Origin: Paenibacillus agricola
GTDB taxonomy: Bacteria; Bacillota; Bacilli; Paenibacillales; NBRC-103111
Assembly: GCF_011440305.1 (NCBI RefSeq)
Contig: NZ_JAAOIW010000023.1
Span: forward strand, 37,809-101,808
DNA: 64,000 bases
Direction: 5' to 3'
Shown: positions 45,780 through 54,134 of the stretch, one piece after another
Layout of the letters: every line of letters begins with the position of its first letter
Numbering within the stretch: the first letter of the stretch is position 1
Notes under the pieces: model-generated
Databases searched by the model: none
Seen by the model: the letters and a program-made list of their open reading frames with translations, nothing else
What the model was told of the DNA's origin: nothing
Position numbers and translations under genes: made by a program

Positions 45780-46211
45780 TCATTTATAATTGGTGAGGTA
45801 AGGGGTTCTTTTAGGAATCCTTATTGGATATTCTCCAATGCCTACCATAGTTCCTGAATATAAGGTGATATGGGTACTGAAAACAGCCTCTAGTCGGGGA
45901 GTTCCGTTTTGGTAAACCATAGTTACATCAAGCTGGCTATCTTTATAATCATCATTGCTTAATCCGTTATCCAGCTTTAGATTACTCTTTAAAACTTCGT
46001 TTACCGCAATCTGTGCTGCATTCATATCGAGCTGCAGCTCCCCTAAGCTGCGTGATGCATCATCCGTGCCTTGTATTAATCCGGCATCCAGTGCTTGTGA
46101 GAGTGCATCTCCAATCGCGTCATGCACAAGCTCGATACGGATCCTGTCAACAACAAAGATCATGACAAATACACAAAAATAAATGATAAACATCAATTTA
46201 ACGCTACTCAT
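45780..46211 (-). CDS. TadE/TadF-like pseudopilin
   Basis: A 143-residue protein, start ATG 46211 after GGAG. One N-terminal hydrophobic helix (VKLMFIIYFCVFVMIFVVD) is followed by a soluble domain. The layout and position between the other TadE-like gene and cpaB fit TadE/F pseudopilins, which help pilus assembly. A clear Gly-Glu leader-peptidase site is not visible. The sequence (DALSQALDAGLIQGTDD..., QIAVNEVLKSNLKLDNGL) also recalls DUF4320-like proteins. Confidence 0.6.
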   Translation of the reverse strand: MSSVKLMFIIYFCVFVMIFVVDRIRIELVHDAIGDALSQALDAGLIQGTDDASRSLGELQLDMNAAQIAVNEVLKSNLKLDNGLSNDDYKDSQLDVTMVYQNGTPRLEAVFSTHITLYSGTMVGIGEYPIRIPKRTPYLTNYK

Positions 46212-46224
46212 GGCTCTTCTACTC

Positions 46225-46647
46225 CTACCGAATATAAGTCAGTGCAAAACCAGTTCGATATACATCAACAGGCATGGTAATGGTTTGCCCAAAGGGCCTC
46301 AAGGCATGGACTTCATAGGTTGTATGAGCACGTATCTCTATGGAAGATCCCCGTTGCACCGTTTTTGGTGTTGCCTGTATGGTTATATTATTTGGATTAA
46401 GACCATATTTAGAAGCCAAATCATCAAAGGAAGCTCTTGTAGAAGAATCAAAACCATTTTCAGCTTTTGCAATATCCAAAGTTTCATTAACGGTATCCTT
46501 CAAATATTGTTTGGTCATAATGTATCCGTATACGTCCACGCCGATATAAATAAATATAGCCAAGATTAAAACCAAAAACGGGATGAAGATTGATTGCGAC
46601 TCCCCCCGTTGGTTGCTTACGTATCTCAGCATGCATTTTTTGATCAT
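46225..46647 (-). CDS. TadE-like pseudopilin with prepilin-type site
   Basis: A 140-residue protein, ATG 46647 after GGTGATGGTGAA; ATG 46680 lacks an RBS. The N-terminus CMLRYVSNQRGESQSIFIPFLVLILAIFIYIGV contains RGES before a hydrophobic helix, the same RGES junction as the small pilins, and probably the prepilin peptidase site. The soluble part ends in TYEVHALRPFGQTITMPVDVYRTG, typical of TadE/DUF4320 proteins. It lies directly after the two pilin genes. Confidence 0.65.
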   Translation of the reverse strand: MIKKCMLRYVSNQRGESQSIFIPFLVLILAIFIYIGVDVYGYIMTKQYLKDTVNETLDIAKAENGFDSSTRASFDDLASKYGLNPNNITIQATPKTVQRGSSIEIRAHTTYEVHALRPFGQTITMPVDVYRTGFALTYIR

Positions 46648-46682
46648 TTCACCATCACCCACTTGTTTGTCTTCCTTCATAA

Positions 46683-46913
46683 TTAATTGATGGTACTGAT
46701 TTTACCTGTAATTGTGGTCCAGAACGATTGTAAAAAGCCGCTTAAGAGCCCCCAAATTAAAAGGGCTATTAATACGGTAATCATGATCCATACCAATGCC
46801 CCTACACCTCTGCTCTCTCCTCGTTCGTTATTTAGGAGTTCCCATGATTTTGTTGCTTTAGCACGGCTCCAGGTATACAAGGATGTTTCTAGTTTCAATA
46901 GTTTCTTTTTCAT
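46683..46913 (-). CDS. Flp-type pilin, copy 2
   Basis: A 76-residue protein, amino-acid identical to the one at 46929-47159. A basic leader region is followed by LLNNERGESRGVGALVWIM and a long hydrophobic helix (ITVLIALLIWGLLSGFLQ) ending WTTITGKISTIN. This is the layout of small Flp/Tad pilins: leader, processing site near RGES, then one helix. It should be cut by the peptidase at 31460 and polymerised by TadA-TadB-TadC. The RBS GAGGAG lies 10 bases before ATG. Confidence 0.75.
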   Translation of the reverse strand: MKKKLLKLETSLYTWSRAKATKSWELLNNERGESRGVGALVWIMITVLIALLIWGLLSGFLQSFWTTITGKISTIN

Positions 46914-46928
46914 TGATAGCAGCTCCTC

Positions 46929-47159
46929 TTAGTTTATTGTACTGATTTTACCTGTAATTGTGGTCCAGAACGATTGTAAAAAGCCGCTTAAGAGCCCCCA
47001 AATTAAAAGGGCTATTAATACAGTAATCATGATCCATACCAATGCCCCTACACCTCTGCTCTCTCCTCGTTCGTTATTTAGGAGTTCCCAAGATTTTGTT
47101 GCTTTAGCACGGCTCCAGGTATACAAGGATGTTTCTAGTTTCAATAGTTTCTTCTTCAT
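46929..47159 (-). CDS. Flp-type pilin, copy 1
   Basis: A 76-residue protein identical in amino acids to the next gene (46683-46913). The features are those of a Flp pilin (RGES junction, single helix, short tail). The two genes are a tandem duplication with 246-bp period that includes the RBS and intergenic DNA, and differ only at a few silent positions, so the copy is recent or kept identical by conversion. Two copies raise pilin dosage. Confidence 0.75.
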   Translation of the reverse strand: MKKKLLKLETSLYTWSRAKATKSWELLNNERGESRGVGALVWIMITVLIALLIWGLLSGFLQSFWTTITGKISTIN

Positions 47160-47189
47160 TGATAACAGCTCCTCTTAGTTTATTTGAAT

Positions 47190-48089
47190 TTAAATGGAAT
47201 TAACTTTTTTAAGTACTTCATACATCGATAAAAATACAGCCACTAATGAACAAAATATTAATAATGCATTTAACACGGCTACTCTTTTAGGCTTGCTACT
47301 AGTGATCTGTTCTAAAGCAATCTTTCTTAGATCCAAGATTTCTTCTTTTATATCATCAAAATATGCCTTAGCTTCTTCATATCCATTATTGATACCAATT
47401 TTTACGGCTGAAGCAAATTGCATCATGACTGGTATGGTGGTTTCCTTTGCGAATAACTGGATGGCTTCCTCTGGCTTCATATTCAGGATGTTACCGTTGA
47501 GCCTTTTAAGAAGAAAGTTCATTCTACCCGTTGTATTCTTCTCTAGTTCCTGGAATACGGTAATGAATGGTTTGCCAGCTTCGAGAGCAATCATCATCTT
47601 ATCGATTAATAAGGGCAAATCTTTAGTTATGGTCCTTTGCATCCCTTGAAATCGATTTCGAATACCTTTCACTTCATAAAAAAAGGTGAAAATTACCGAA
47701 GCTGGATAGGCTAGAGAAAACAACATTTCTCCTGTAACAAGAGGCAAGACTAATGTCGGTATAGAATACAGAATCGCTTTCACTAATTTTGCAGCCAGCA
47801 TAACTTCAAATGTACTCTTCGTGTTGAGAAGATCATGCATCGTCCGGATATTCCTGCCAAATAACAATTCAATATTAATTCTTTTTTGGATTTTAGGAAT
47901 CAATGAATAAGCTATAAATGATTCCATTTTCCCTTGTTTTGCTCGTTGATGCTCTGCTTCACTTTTAAGTAAACGGTTTGCCATTGAGCTATACATCTGC
48001 GATCTTTTGAAGTCAGGCAGCAATGCATGCGAAAGGTAGACCATAACACTTAAAACAACAATACCAATAATAATCTGAGCTACAAGCAA
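47190..48089 (-). CDS. tadC: TadC-like pilus platform protein
   Basis: About 299 residues. TTG 48089 is seven bases after GGAGGG; ATG 48095 is too close to it. Hydrophobic helices at the start (QIIIGIVVLSVMVYLSHALL), middle and end (AVLNALLIFCSLVAVFLSMYEVL) surround a T2SSF domain: NRFQGMQRTITKDLPLLIDKMMIALEAGKPFITVFQELEKN, NMKPEEAIQLFAKETTI, FASAVKIGINNGYEEAKAYFDDI. With TadB it forms the inner-membrane platform of the Tad pilus. It is followed by the pilin genes. Confidence 0.85.
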   Translation of the reverse strand: MLVAQIIIGIVVLSVMVYLSHALLPDFKRSQMYSSMANRLLKSEAEHQRAKQGKMESFIAYSLIPKIQKRINIELLFGRNIRTMHDLLNTKSTFEVMLAAKLVKAILYSIPTLVLPLVTGEMLFSLAYPASVIFTFFYEVKGIRNRFQGMQRTITKDLPLLIDKMMIALEAGKPFITVFQELEKNTTGRMNFLLKRLNGNILNMKPEEAIQLFAKETTIPVMMQFASAVKIGINNGYEEAKAYFDDIKEEILDLRKIALEQITSSKPKRVAVLNALLIFCSLVAVFLSMYEVLKKVNSI

Positions 48090-48105
48090 TTCCATCCCTC
48101 CAATT

Positions 48106-48987
48106 CTACAGGTCTTCTAAGTTTAGCGTTAAATATTCATCGCCCTTTATAACACAAAAAATAGTGATGATAAAAAAAACAACGATATAAATTTGTCCGT
48201 GTAACGTATTCAAAAAGACGTTGCCATTTCCAGTATTCATTGTTGAAAGGATAGCAGGCATAGCCCATGCTAAAACAATCATTGCGTACAGTTTTTGATA
48301 CTTCTGCTTATTTTTCAAATCTATTCCTTTGATTAATTTAACATCATAGCTCAAACTCCGATTTGTTTCTTTTAAGCTCTCTATGGATCTTAAATGAAAC
48401 CCTTCTCGGTTTGCCATAAGCAGCTTGTCCGTAAAATCATTGAACTTCTTTACCCTCACCTCCTTATTTAACTCCTTAAACACCTGCTCTGCCGGCAAGT
48501 TTAATTTAAGTCCCTTCAGAGCCTTCTCGAAGAACACCCTGCTTTCGCCGTTAAAATCAGGCAATGCCATTTCCAATGCTCTTTCTAAAGATGGAAAATC
48601 GATTAATTTACTGGTATACATCTTCATGCTATCGGGCAATTCAAACAGGATGTTCTTTCTTTTTCTTGTTTTGATTTTCATCACAATAAATTTAGGAAGC
48701 ATGAAGCTTAAAAATATTCCGACTGCTATAAAAAACAAATTTCCAATAAGTACAGCAATAATTAATCCCACGGAAGCAGACAAAATGACGATCATCATAA
48801 ATTCCTTAAAATTTAATGAGATTCCAGCTGTTTCCGCTTCTTTTTTGATCTTGTCATACCCAAATAAGTTTGACAGATCATATTTGGCAGCAGTTTGATA
48901 CCGATTCCCCTTTTTTAATTTAGGAACCAATAAGAATGCTGCAACTAACCAAATGAATAATAAGGCACCACCAAGGTAAGCTGTCAC
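48106..48987 (-). CDS. tadB: TadB-like pilus platform protein
   Basis: A 293-residue protein, GTG 48987 after AAGGTGGTG, overlapping the tadA stop by four bases (GTGA). It has an N-terminal helix (AYLGGALLFIWLVAAFLLV), two central helices (MIVILSASVGLIIAVLIGNLFFIAVGIFLSFML), the T2SSF-type cytoplasmic domain (ELPDSMKMYTSKLIDFPSLERALEMAL, LNLPAEQVFKELNKEV, LLMANREGFHLRSIESL) and C-terminal helices. It works with TadC as the platform on which TadA drives pilin assembly. Confidence 0.85.
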   Translation of the reverse strand: MTAYLGGALLFIWLVAAFLLVPKLKKGNRYQTAAKYDLSNLFGYDKIKKEAETAGISLNFKEFMMIVILSASVGLIIAVLIGNLFFIAVGIFLSFMLPKFIVMKIKTRKRKNILFELPDSMKMYTSKLIDFPSLERALEMALPDFNGESRVFFEKALKGLKLNLPAEQVFKELNKEVRVKKFNDFTDKLLMANREGFHLRSIESLKETNRSLSYDVKLIKGIDLKNKQKYQKLYAMIVLAWAMPAILSTMNTGNGNVFLNTLHGQIYIVVFFIITIFCVIKGDEYLTLNLEDL

Positions 48988-51119
48988 AATTCACACCACC
49001 TTGCGATTACTTCAGGGTTATTACGGTAAACCTTTTTCATTTTTGGCACTAGTTTTATTAACTTTCCAACTTTTTGAAACTCGCGTGTTTCAAAATTATA
49101 TGAGAAAATCCGGTTCATAATTGGAACATTATCACCTTCAAATCCCATCAACTCTGATATGGCAGTAACTACCCTTACTCCATCGACCCACTCTTGAAAA
49201 AAGACAAGATCCAGGACACGACCTACCCGCCGAGCAGCTGTTTTTGTATCCCCAAGCAATTCAACTAATCTGCTTGGTACTTGATCGTCACTATCAGCAT
49301 GGATGCTTAACAAGACCTGGTGACCTGTGTTTGCCGCTGTCATTGATTGTTCTGCAGCATCAGGGTCACGAACTTCACCAACTACAATGACATCCGGATT
49401 TTGACGTAAAGTTGCCTTGATAAGTTTGGCTAAATCCTGTCTACGTTCTTTTAATTCATGCCATTTAACAATAAGAGATGCAATGTTGGGGTAGTGCTTG
49501 AACGCAATTTTCTCTTTTAAGAGCATTTCTTCAGAATCTTCTACTGTTATGATCCGGTCTAATTTATCCATAAATAAAGGAAGCCGCAGCAAAGTAGTCG
49601 TTTTTCCGCTATTCGTTCCACCACCTACAGCAATATTTCCTCCAGTGGGTATGATATCTCTACAAAAATCCACAATCTCTTGTGACAAATTTCCATATTT
49701 GATGCAATCCTCATTACTATAGACATCCGGTGGGAATTTTCGTATCGATATTATAGGATACTTTGCACTTACCCCCCCTCGGGATATATCCAGCATGATG
49801 TTAATTCGAAACCCTCGATAATTGCTATCCACAATAGGATCATTAGCAGTTAGTGTCTTCCCCATTGGCATCAACATCTTATCAATGGTTCGGTAAATAT
49901 GGTCCGTATCTTGGAACCGTATTTCCTTCTTATGTACCGGAAATCCATTCTCTTCAGCAATGACTTCGAAAGGCGAATTTATTTCTATGCTAGAAATGGT
50001 ATCATCATCAAGCAAAGGTTGAAGGACACCCATCTCTGTTATTTCTCTTTGCACAATTGAGATAACCTTATTGATATCCATATTAAATCTCAGTTCAGCA
50101 TGCTCCTTAATAAAGTCGGCTATATAATAGCAAACCTTGGCTCTTGCCTCTCGATCAATTAATGCCTTAATATATTCATCACTGTAATGATCCCGCAGAT
50201 ATTCCCTAGTTAATTTCATTAAACTTTCTAGCTGTTGGTTGTCGGAAGTGCTGAGCTCAGCTGAAATATGGAGATTTTCGGAATGGTATTCCAAATAATC
50301 AATGGGATTAACCATGCCAACATGCCTGGACTCCTCTTTATTTAGATCCTTATCTTCGCCCTTCAATGGAACAAAATCATTTCTGTTTAAAGGTTCTATA
50401 CTGTCAATACGAAGCAATAGTTCACTCAAGTCCCTTAAAACATTTACTTCGATAAAACCATGTGCCTTTATAGTTGAATTCCAAATAACCCGATTGGGAT
50501 CAATCCGGTAATCGTCTATAAGCCTCTTATGCATGGATAACGTCCAAATTAACTCAGAGACATCATTAAACGTCAAAACAATGCAATCGGCTTGCTGCAA
50601 AGTCATGAGCGTCATAGGAGATATTAATTGACCTTGCAATATGAACCAAACGCGCTGATAATGTTCTTTTAATCGATGGTTGATTAACTGGGGTACATCC
50701 AGCAGTGTTTGGTTTTTGTTTAATTTCAGTAATGTGGGCAAATCCGGCCTGCTCTTCTCATAGATCGGAATTAAATCGACTTCATTGGTCTTAACAACAT
50801 AATCATCAAGAGAACGTAAACTGTCCCGTTCATAATCAATCAGTATCTGGTCAATGGTCTTCTCCTTTTCATATTTGTTTTCAAATGCAGCATACGACAA
50901 CCGCGGGATCCCCATACAAGGAAACTCCGTTATGATCCCCTTCGACCCTTTTGCAGCATAATCCATCTTTGCCAATGATAAAGCCAGCATTGAAACATCA
51001 CCGCCGCACGGGTGATAAACGGCAATTGATTTAGGCTGGTTTGCCCAGGCTGCATTAGTATCATTTACATTGGATCCATTAGATTGTTTGGAGCTTGTCC
51101 TTTTAAATAATTTAAGCAT
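48984..51119 (-). CDS. tadA: TadA/CpaF pilus assembly ATPase with N-terminal MinD-like domain
   Basis: A 711-residue protein; ATG 51119 (MLKLFKRTSSKQ...) follows AAAGGAAG, whereas an upstream extension to 51164 has no RBS. The C-terminal 400 residues are the secretion-superfamily ATPase: LQPLLDDDTISSIEIN, GGNIAVGGGTNSGKTTTLLR (Walker A, about residue 500), RIITVEDSEEML, LRQNPDVIVVGEVRDPDAAE (Walker B), TAANTGHQVLLSIHADS. The N-terminal 260 residues are unusual: KSIAVYHPCGGDVSMLALSLAKMDYAA... resembles a degenerate MinD/CpaE-type ATPase without the Walker Lys, so the protein is a fusion of a localisation-like domain and the motor. It powers pilin polymerisation at the cytoplasmic face. Confidence 0.9.
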   Translation of the reverse strand: MLKLFKRTSSKQSNGSNVNDTNAAWANQPKSIAVYHPCGGDVSMLALSLAKMDYAAKGSKGIITEFPCMGIPRLSYAAFENKYEKEKTIDQILIDYERDSLRSLDDYVVKTNEVDLIPIYEKSRPDLPTLLKLNKNQTLLDVPQLINHRLKEHYQRVWFILQGQLISPMTLMTLQQADCIVLTFNDVSELIWTLSMHKRLIDDYRIDPNRVIWNSTIKAHGFIEVNVLRDLSELLLRIDSIEPLNRNDFVPLKGEDKDLNKEESRHVGMVNPIDYLEYHSENLHISAELSTSDNQQLESLMKLTREYLRDHYSDEYIKALIDREARAKVCYYIADFIKEHAELRFNMDINKVISIVQREITEMGVLQPLLDDDTISSIEINSPFEVIAEENGFPVHKKEIRFQDTDHIYRTIDKMLMPMGKTLTANDPIVDSNYRGFRINIMLDISRGGVSAKYPIISIRKFPPDVYSNEDCIKYGNLSQEIVDFCRDIIPTGGNIAVGGGTNSGKTTTLLRLPLFMDKLDRIITVEDSEEMLLKEKIAFKHYPNIASLIVKWHELKERRQDLAKLIKATLRQNPDVIVVGEVRDPDAAEQSMTAANTGHQVLLSIHADSDDQVPSRLVELLGDTKTAARRVGRVLDLVFFQEWVDGVRVVTAISELMGFEGDNVPIMNRIFSYNFETREFQKVGKLIKLVPKMKKVYRNNPEVIARWCEL

Positions 51120-51192
51120 TCTATTCTTCCTTTCCCTTAATTTTGTATTTTTACACAATTCCACCCTTTCCTAAAATGTAGACGCAATAATA

Positions 51193-51214
51193 AGCCTCGT
51201 TTATGAACAAGGCT
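51193..51214 (-). terminator. Weak terminator-like hairpin between the CpaE-like gene and tadA
   Basis: On the minus strand AGCCTTG pairs with CGAGGCT across TTCATAAA, with TTATTATTG after it. It may attenuate expression entering tadA, i.e. between the T4SS and Tad modules. The flanking gap is 198 bases. Confidence 0.45.
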
Positions 51215-51317
51215 CTTAGTCATCATTATAAAATTACATATATTTACATTAAAAAAACGTTGGCTCGCGCCACGTCTAATGTCAATACTACCATGATTTT
51301 ATTCCACTTGGCAATAG

Positions 51318-53324
51318 TTACCTTGTAAATATATTCCTCTTATTGTTAACATTTGGTATTATATTCCCATATATACCTTGAAGGATAGAAACATCTTTTG
51401 CTAATGTAAAAGGATCAGGTTGCAGCCTATTCATATGAAGACAAGCATTCATTTCTTTCTGCATTTTTTTATTCATCACTGATGTTAATTCCTCAAACAT
51501 AGAGCCATCAGCAAAATTAACTAACACATGCCATTTTTTACGGAAATCCCATTGTTCAAAAAACGCCCAAGATTTAATAAATTCTTTAAAATCCCAAATC
51601 GCTCCTCCCATAGTCATGACTTGTAGATCAGTCCGTAAATATTCTTGGTGTTGTTGAGCATCTACAGCCATGATTGAGCCGAAATCAATTACAATATATT
51701 TGTACTGGCTATTTCCAATCTTTAATAGTGTCTCTATTGAATCACTGTGATAAAAATCCACATCTTTAAAAGAAAAACCGTAAGGCAATTGCGCTGCTTC
51801 ATCTGTGATAAATGTATTAAATACGTTGTTCTTACCCAGCTCCACACACGCTACCTTACCCACATTTAATGATGCTAAATAGAGGGCTGTCTGTATGGAA
51901 GCATGTGTTGCTCCCTTCCCTGGACCAATGCCGCATATACCGATACGAACAGTTCCTACGATCCTGTCGTTAAACACAATTCTTGATGGTTTACTTTCTT
52001 TATTCGATTTATATTGCAAATCATCTGATTCAACAGATTCACCTGCTCTATCTGCTTCCAGGATTCCTTGCGCCCATGCCAACAACGAGTTTTTCCTTTT
52101 TGATATTTGCGAAGCCAAGGTACTGCTAGGGACTGTTTCAAATGCGGCTAAATTTCCAATACCTTGCTCTTCTTTCTTATGGCTCTCCTGGTCATTTTTC
52201 AGGATTTCCACATCTTCTATTATTGGTTCTTCATGTTTAATGGAGATCGTTTCTTTTGGAATTGTTATTTCCTGAGATTCCACTATTAACACATTCTCAA
52301 TCAATTTCTCTTGATTTGCTGGATCCATCTTCGCTTCACGATTAAATTGTGTTTTTTCGATTTCCTCAATAACCTTCATTACATCAATATATTCATTTTC
52401 CTTGTGCTTCTGAAGGTTTTCGTCTTTGTTTAATTCCGTCGTTAGCTGCTCGACATCTTTTATTGTAGTGGACGGCAAAGAGTCCTTGTCTTCTTGAATC
52501 TTTTCTAGCTCTAGTGGGCTTTTAATTTCTTTGGTAATAGGCAGCGATGAATCCTTGTGTTCGTTTTTAATCTTCTCAATCTTAAGTGGTTGTATAATTT
52601 CTTCTGAAACGGGAACAAACTCCTTGACTCCTTCTTTATTAGATACTGGTTGTTCTTCTATTACTGGTTTAATGTCTTTTTCTGCTAATTGATCTATGTG
52701 CTTCTCTTCTTCCATCTCTTTGATTCTATTCAGAGCATGTTGGAGTTGTGGAGAAGTTTGTTCTATTGTTGCTTCTTTACCATTCCTTTTTAGAACACTT
52801 GAAATTTTAGTTAGTAAACTGTTTTTCTTCTTGGGATTACTAATAACAGGGGGTACAAATTGTTTGGTTTTGTTTTCTAATGGCAATTCATTTTTAGGCT
52901 GTACTTCTTGTTTTTTTGTTATATAAGAGAAGTCAGAATAACTCTTGGGTTCATTGATCCATGCCTTAATATTTTCAATTTCAAATTCATCGATAAAATG
53001 GAGGTCATATATTCCCAAATTGATGATCTGAAGCGTGAAAGAATGGTCGTTCTGCATTTCTTCAGCAAATTGTATGATCATACGAGTCTGGGACATGTTA
53101 CTTCGAATTTCTTTTAATAATTCAATAACATCTTGCTTGCGTGTGACCCCTGCAAACGCATCCATTATTATTATTTCATTACGTAACGTTCTTAAGGTAG
53201 TGAAGTCTTTGAACTGCTCTAACGTTACATCACTACCTGATATGTAGTAGCCTTCTTGTTCTAATGCCTCTTGTAAAGCCCGATTGATCTCAACATCGTA
53301 CACGAGATGAATAGTTGTTTTCAT
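51318..53324 (-). CDS. tadZ: CpaE/TadZ-like protein (receiver-like and ParA-like domains)
   Basis: A 668-residue protein starting at ATG 53324, after AAGGAGCC. Residues 1-110 are receiver-like (TIHLVYDVEINRALQEALEQEG, LRNEIIIMDAFAGVTRKQDV). Residues 150-430 are Lys/Glu-rich and probably disordered. The C-terminal 230 residues are MinD/ParA-like: VGTVRIGICGIGPGKGATHASIQTALYL, a deviant Walker A, then YKYIVIDFGS. This order is CpaE/TadZ, which localises the Tad machine in the cell. The lone gene before tadA, with a hairpin between. Its N-terminal neighbours belong to the T4SS, placing it at the border of both modules. Confidence 0.75.
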   Translation of the reverse strand: MKTTIHLVYDVEINRALQEALEQEGYYISGSDVTLEQFKDFTTLRTLRNEIIIMDAFAGVTRKQDVIELLKEIRSNMSQTRMIIQFAEEMQNDHSFTLQIINLGIYDLHFIDEFEIENIKAWINEPKSYSDFSYITKKQEVQPKNELPLENKTKQFVPPVISNPKKKNSLLTKISSVLKRNGKEATIEQTSPQLQHALNRIKEMEEEKHIDQLAEKDIKPVIEEQPVSNKEGVKEFVPVSEEIIQPLKIEKIKNEHKDSSLPITKEIKSPLELEKIQEDKDSLPSTTIKDVEQLTTELNKDENLQKHKENEYIDVMKVIEEIEKTQFNREAKMDPANQEKLIENVLIVESQEITIPKETISIKHEEPIIEDVEILKNDQESHKKEEQGIGNLAAFETVPSSTLASQISKRKNSLLAWAQGILEADRAGESVESDDLQYKSNKESKPSRIVFNDRIVGTVRIGICGIGPGKGATHASIQTALYLASLNVGKVACVELGKNNVFNTFITDEAAQLPYGFSFKDVDFYHSDSIETLLKIGNSQYKYIVIDFGSIMAVDAQQHQEYLRTDLQVMTMGGAIWDFKEFIKSWAFFEQWDFRKKWHVLVNFADGSMFEELTSVMNKKMQKEMNACLHMNRLQPDPFTLAKDVSILQGIYGNIIPNVNNKRNIFTR

Positions 53325-53338
53325 GGAGGCTCCTTCCA

Positions 53339-53647
53339 TTAAAGATGAATAGTTTGCCCGCGGTATTTTACTCTAGATAAAAATGTTAAAAGTTCCTGCG
53401 GTTTCACATCATAGTTTATAGTAACTTTAGCTTCATTATCCAAAGACCAAGTTTCTATAGATAAGAAGTCCCATTCTCTGGTTAACAATAGGACAAGTTC
53501 TATAAAGGCAATTCTATTTCCAATACAATCATAACTAAGCTGGACTTGAAATAATGTAATTTTATTGTGATTTTGTTTCAAGTTAATAATTTGGTCTGGA
53601 AATTGCTCTAAGCAGGACTCCAAAATTCTCTTTGCATCAACATCCAT
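53339..53647 (-). CDS. Small hypothetical protein between T4SS and Tad genes
   Basis: A 102-residue protein starting at ATG 53647 (MDVDAKRILESCLEQF...); GTG 53662 is the alternative. No motif is recognised. The pattern (IINLKQNHNKITLFQVQLSYD, IAFIELVLLLTREWDFLSIETWSLDNEAKVTINYDV) is alpha/beta with a GspL/PilN-like flavour, which would fit a pilus assembly accessory, but this is uncertain. It is packed tightly between its neighbours (15 and 22 bases). Confidence 0.55.
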   Translation of the reverse strand: MDVDAKRILESCLEQFPDQIINLKQNHNKITLFQVQLSYDCIGNRIAFIELVLLLTREWDFLSIETWSLDNEAKVTINYDVKPQELLTFLSRVKYRGQTIHL

Positions 53648-53668
53648 TTCATTTTCACCCACATAGTA

Positions 53669-54094
53669 TTATTTAGTTACCCCGTTTGTTAAAAGCTCCA
53701 AAATATCTGGTGCAAAATTAATTATAAAATAACCCAATGTTCCTAGGGCTAATACGGAAAATCCATATCCAATCATTTTTTTAAAGAATATTCCTACGAA
53801 CATACAAATCAAAAATGCACCAATAACAACTGCTATATACATAACTGTTGAAGCTTTAATCGACTCGTAGAGCGTGTTCCCCTTTTCCTTTATCCCTTCT
53901 TGAAATTTTTCAGGTGTCGCTTCTGTTATATTCTTCTTTAAGCGATCATTAACAGAATCAAGCTTTTTTGCTTTTTGTGGATTGACGATAGAGTTATCGT
54001 TTGAATTGCTAGTTGGTGGCATATCTTCAGCATAAGCAGAGGATATAATAACATTTATTAAAATTATTACCACAAACAAGGATTTTTTGACCAT
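53669..54094 (-). CDS. Exported membrane protein of the T4SS cluster
   Basis: A 141-residue protein, ATG 54094 after GGGGGG. It has a signal peptide (MVKKSLFVVIILINVIISSAYA), a charged stretch (KAKKLDSVNDRLKKNITEATPEKFQEGIKEKG), and two hydrophobic helices (VMYIAVVIGAFLICMFVGIFF; YGFSVLALGTLGYFIINFA). The design resembles the VirB2-like protein at 61843 but no family is certain. It follows the M23 hydrolase gene by 40 bases and may be a membrane subunit of the channel. Confidence 0.6.
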   Translation of the reverse strand: MVKKSLFVVIILINVIISSAYAEDMPPTSNSNDNSIVNPQKAKKLDSVNDRLKKNITEATPEKFQEGIKEKGNTLYESIKASTVMYIAVVIGAFLICMFVGIFFKKMIGYGFSVLALGTLGYFIINFAPDILELLTNGVTK

Positions 54095-54134
54095 TAATGT
54101 TTCCCCCCATACCCATATTTATAAGACTTTTAAT

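Larger units (their letters stand above)
46683..47174. repeat. Tandem 246-bp duplication (pilin genes)
   Basis: The unit 46683-46928 is repeated at 46929-47174 with only scattered base changes (for example AATACGG against AATACAG), covering both pilin genes and their RBS. Confidence 0.85.
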
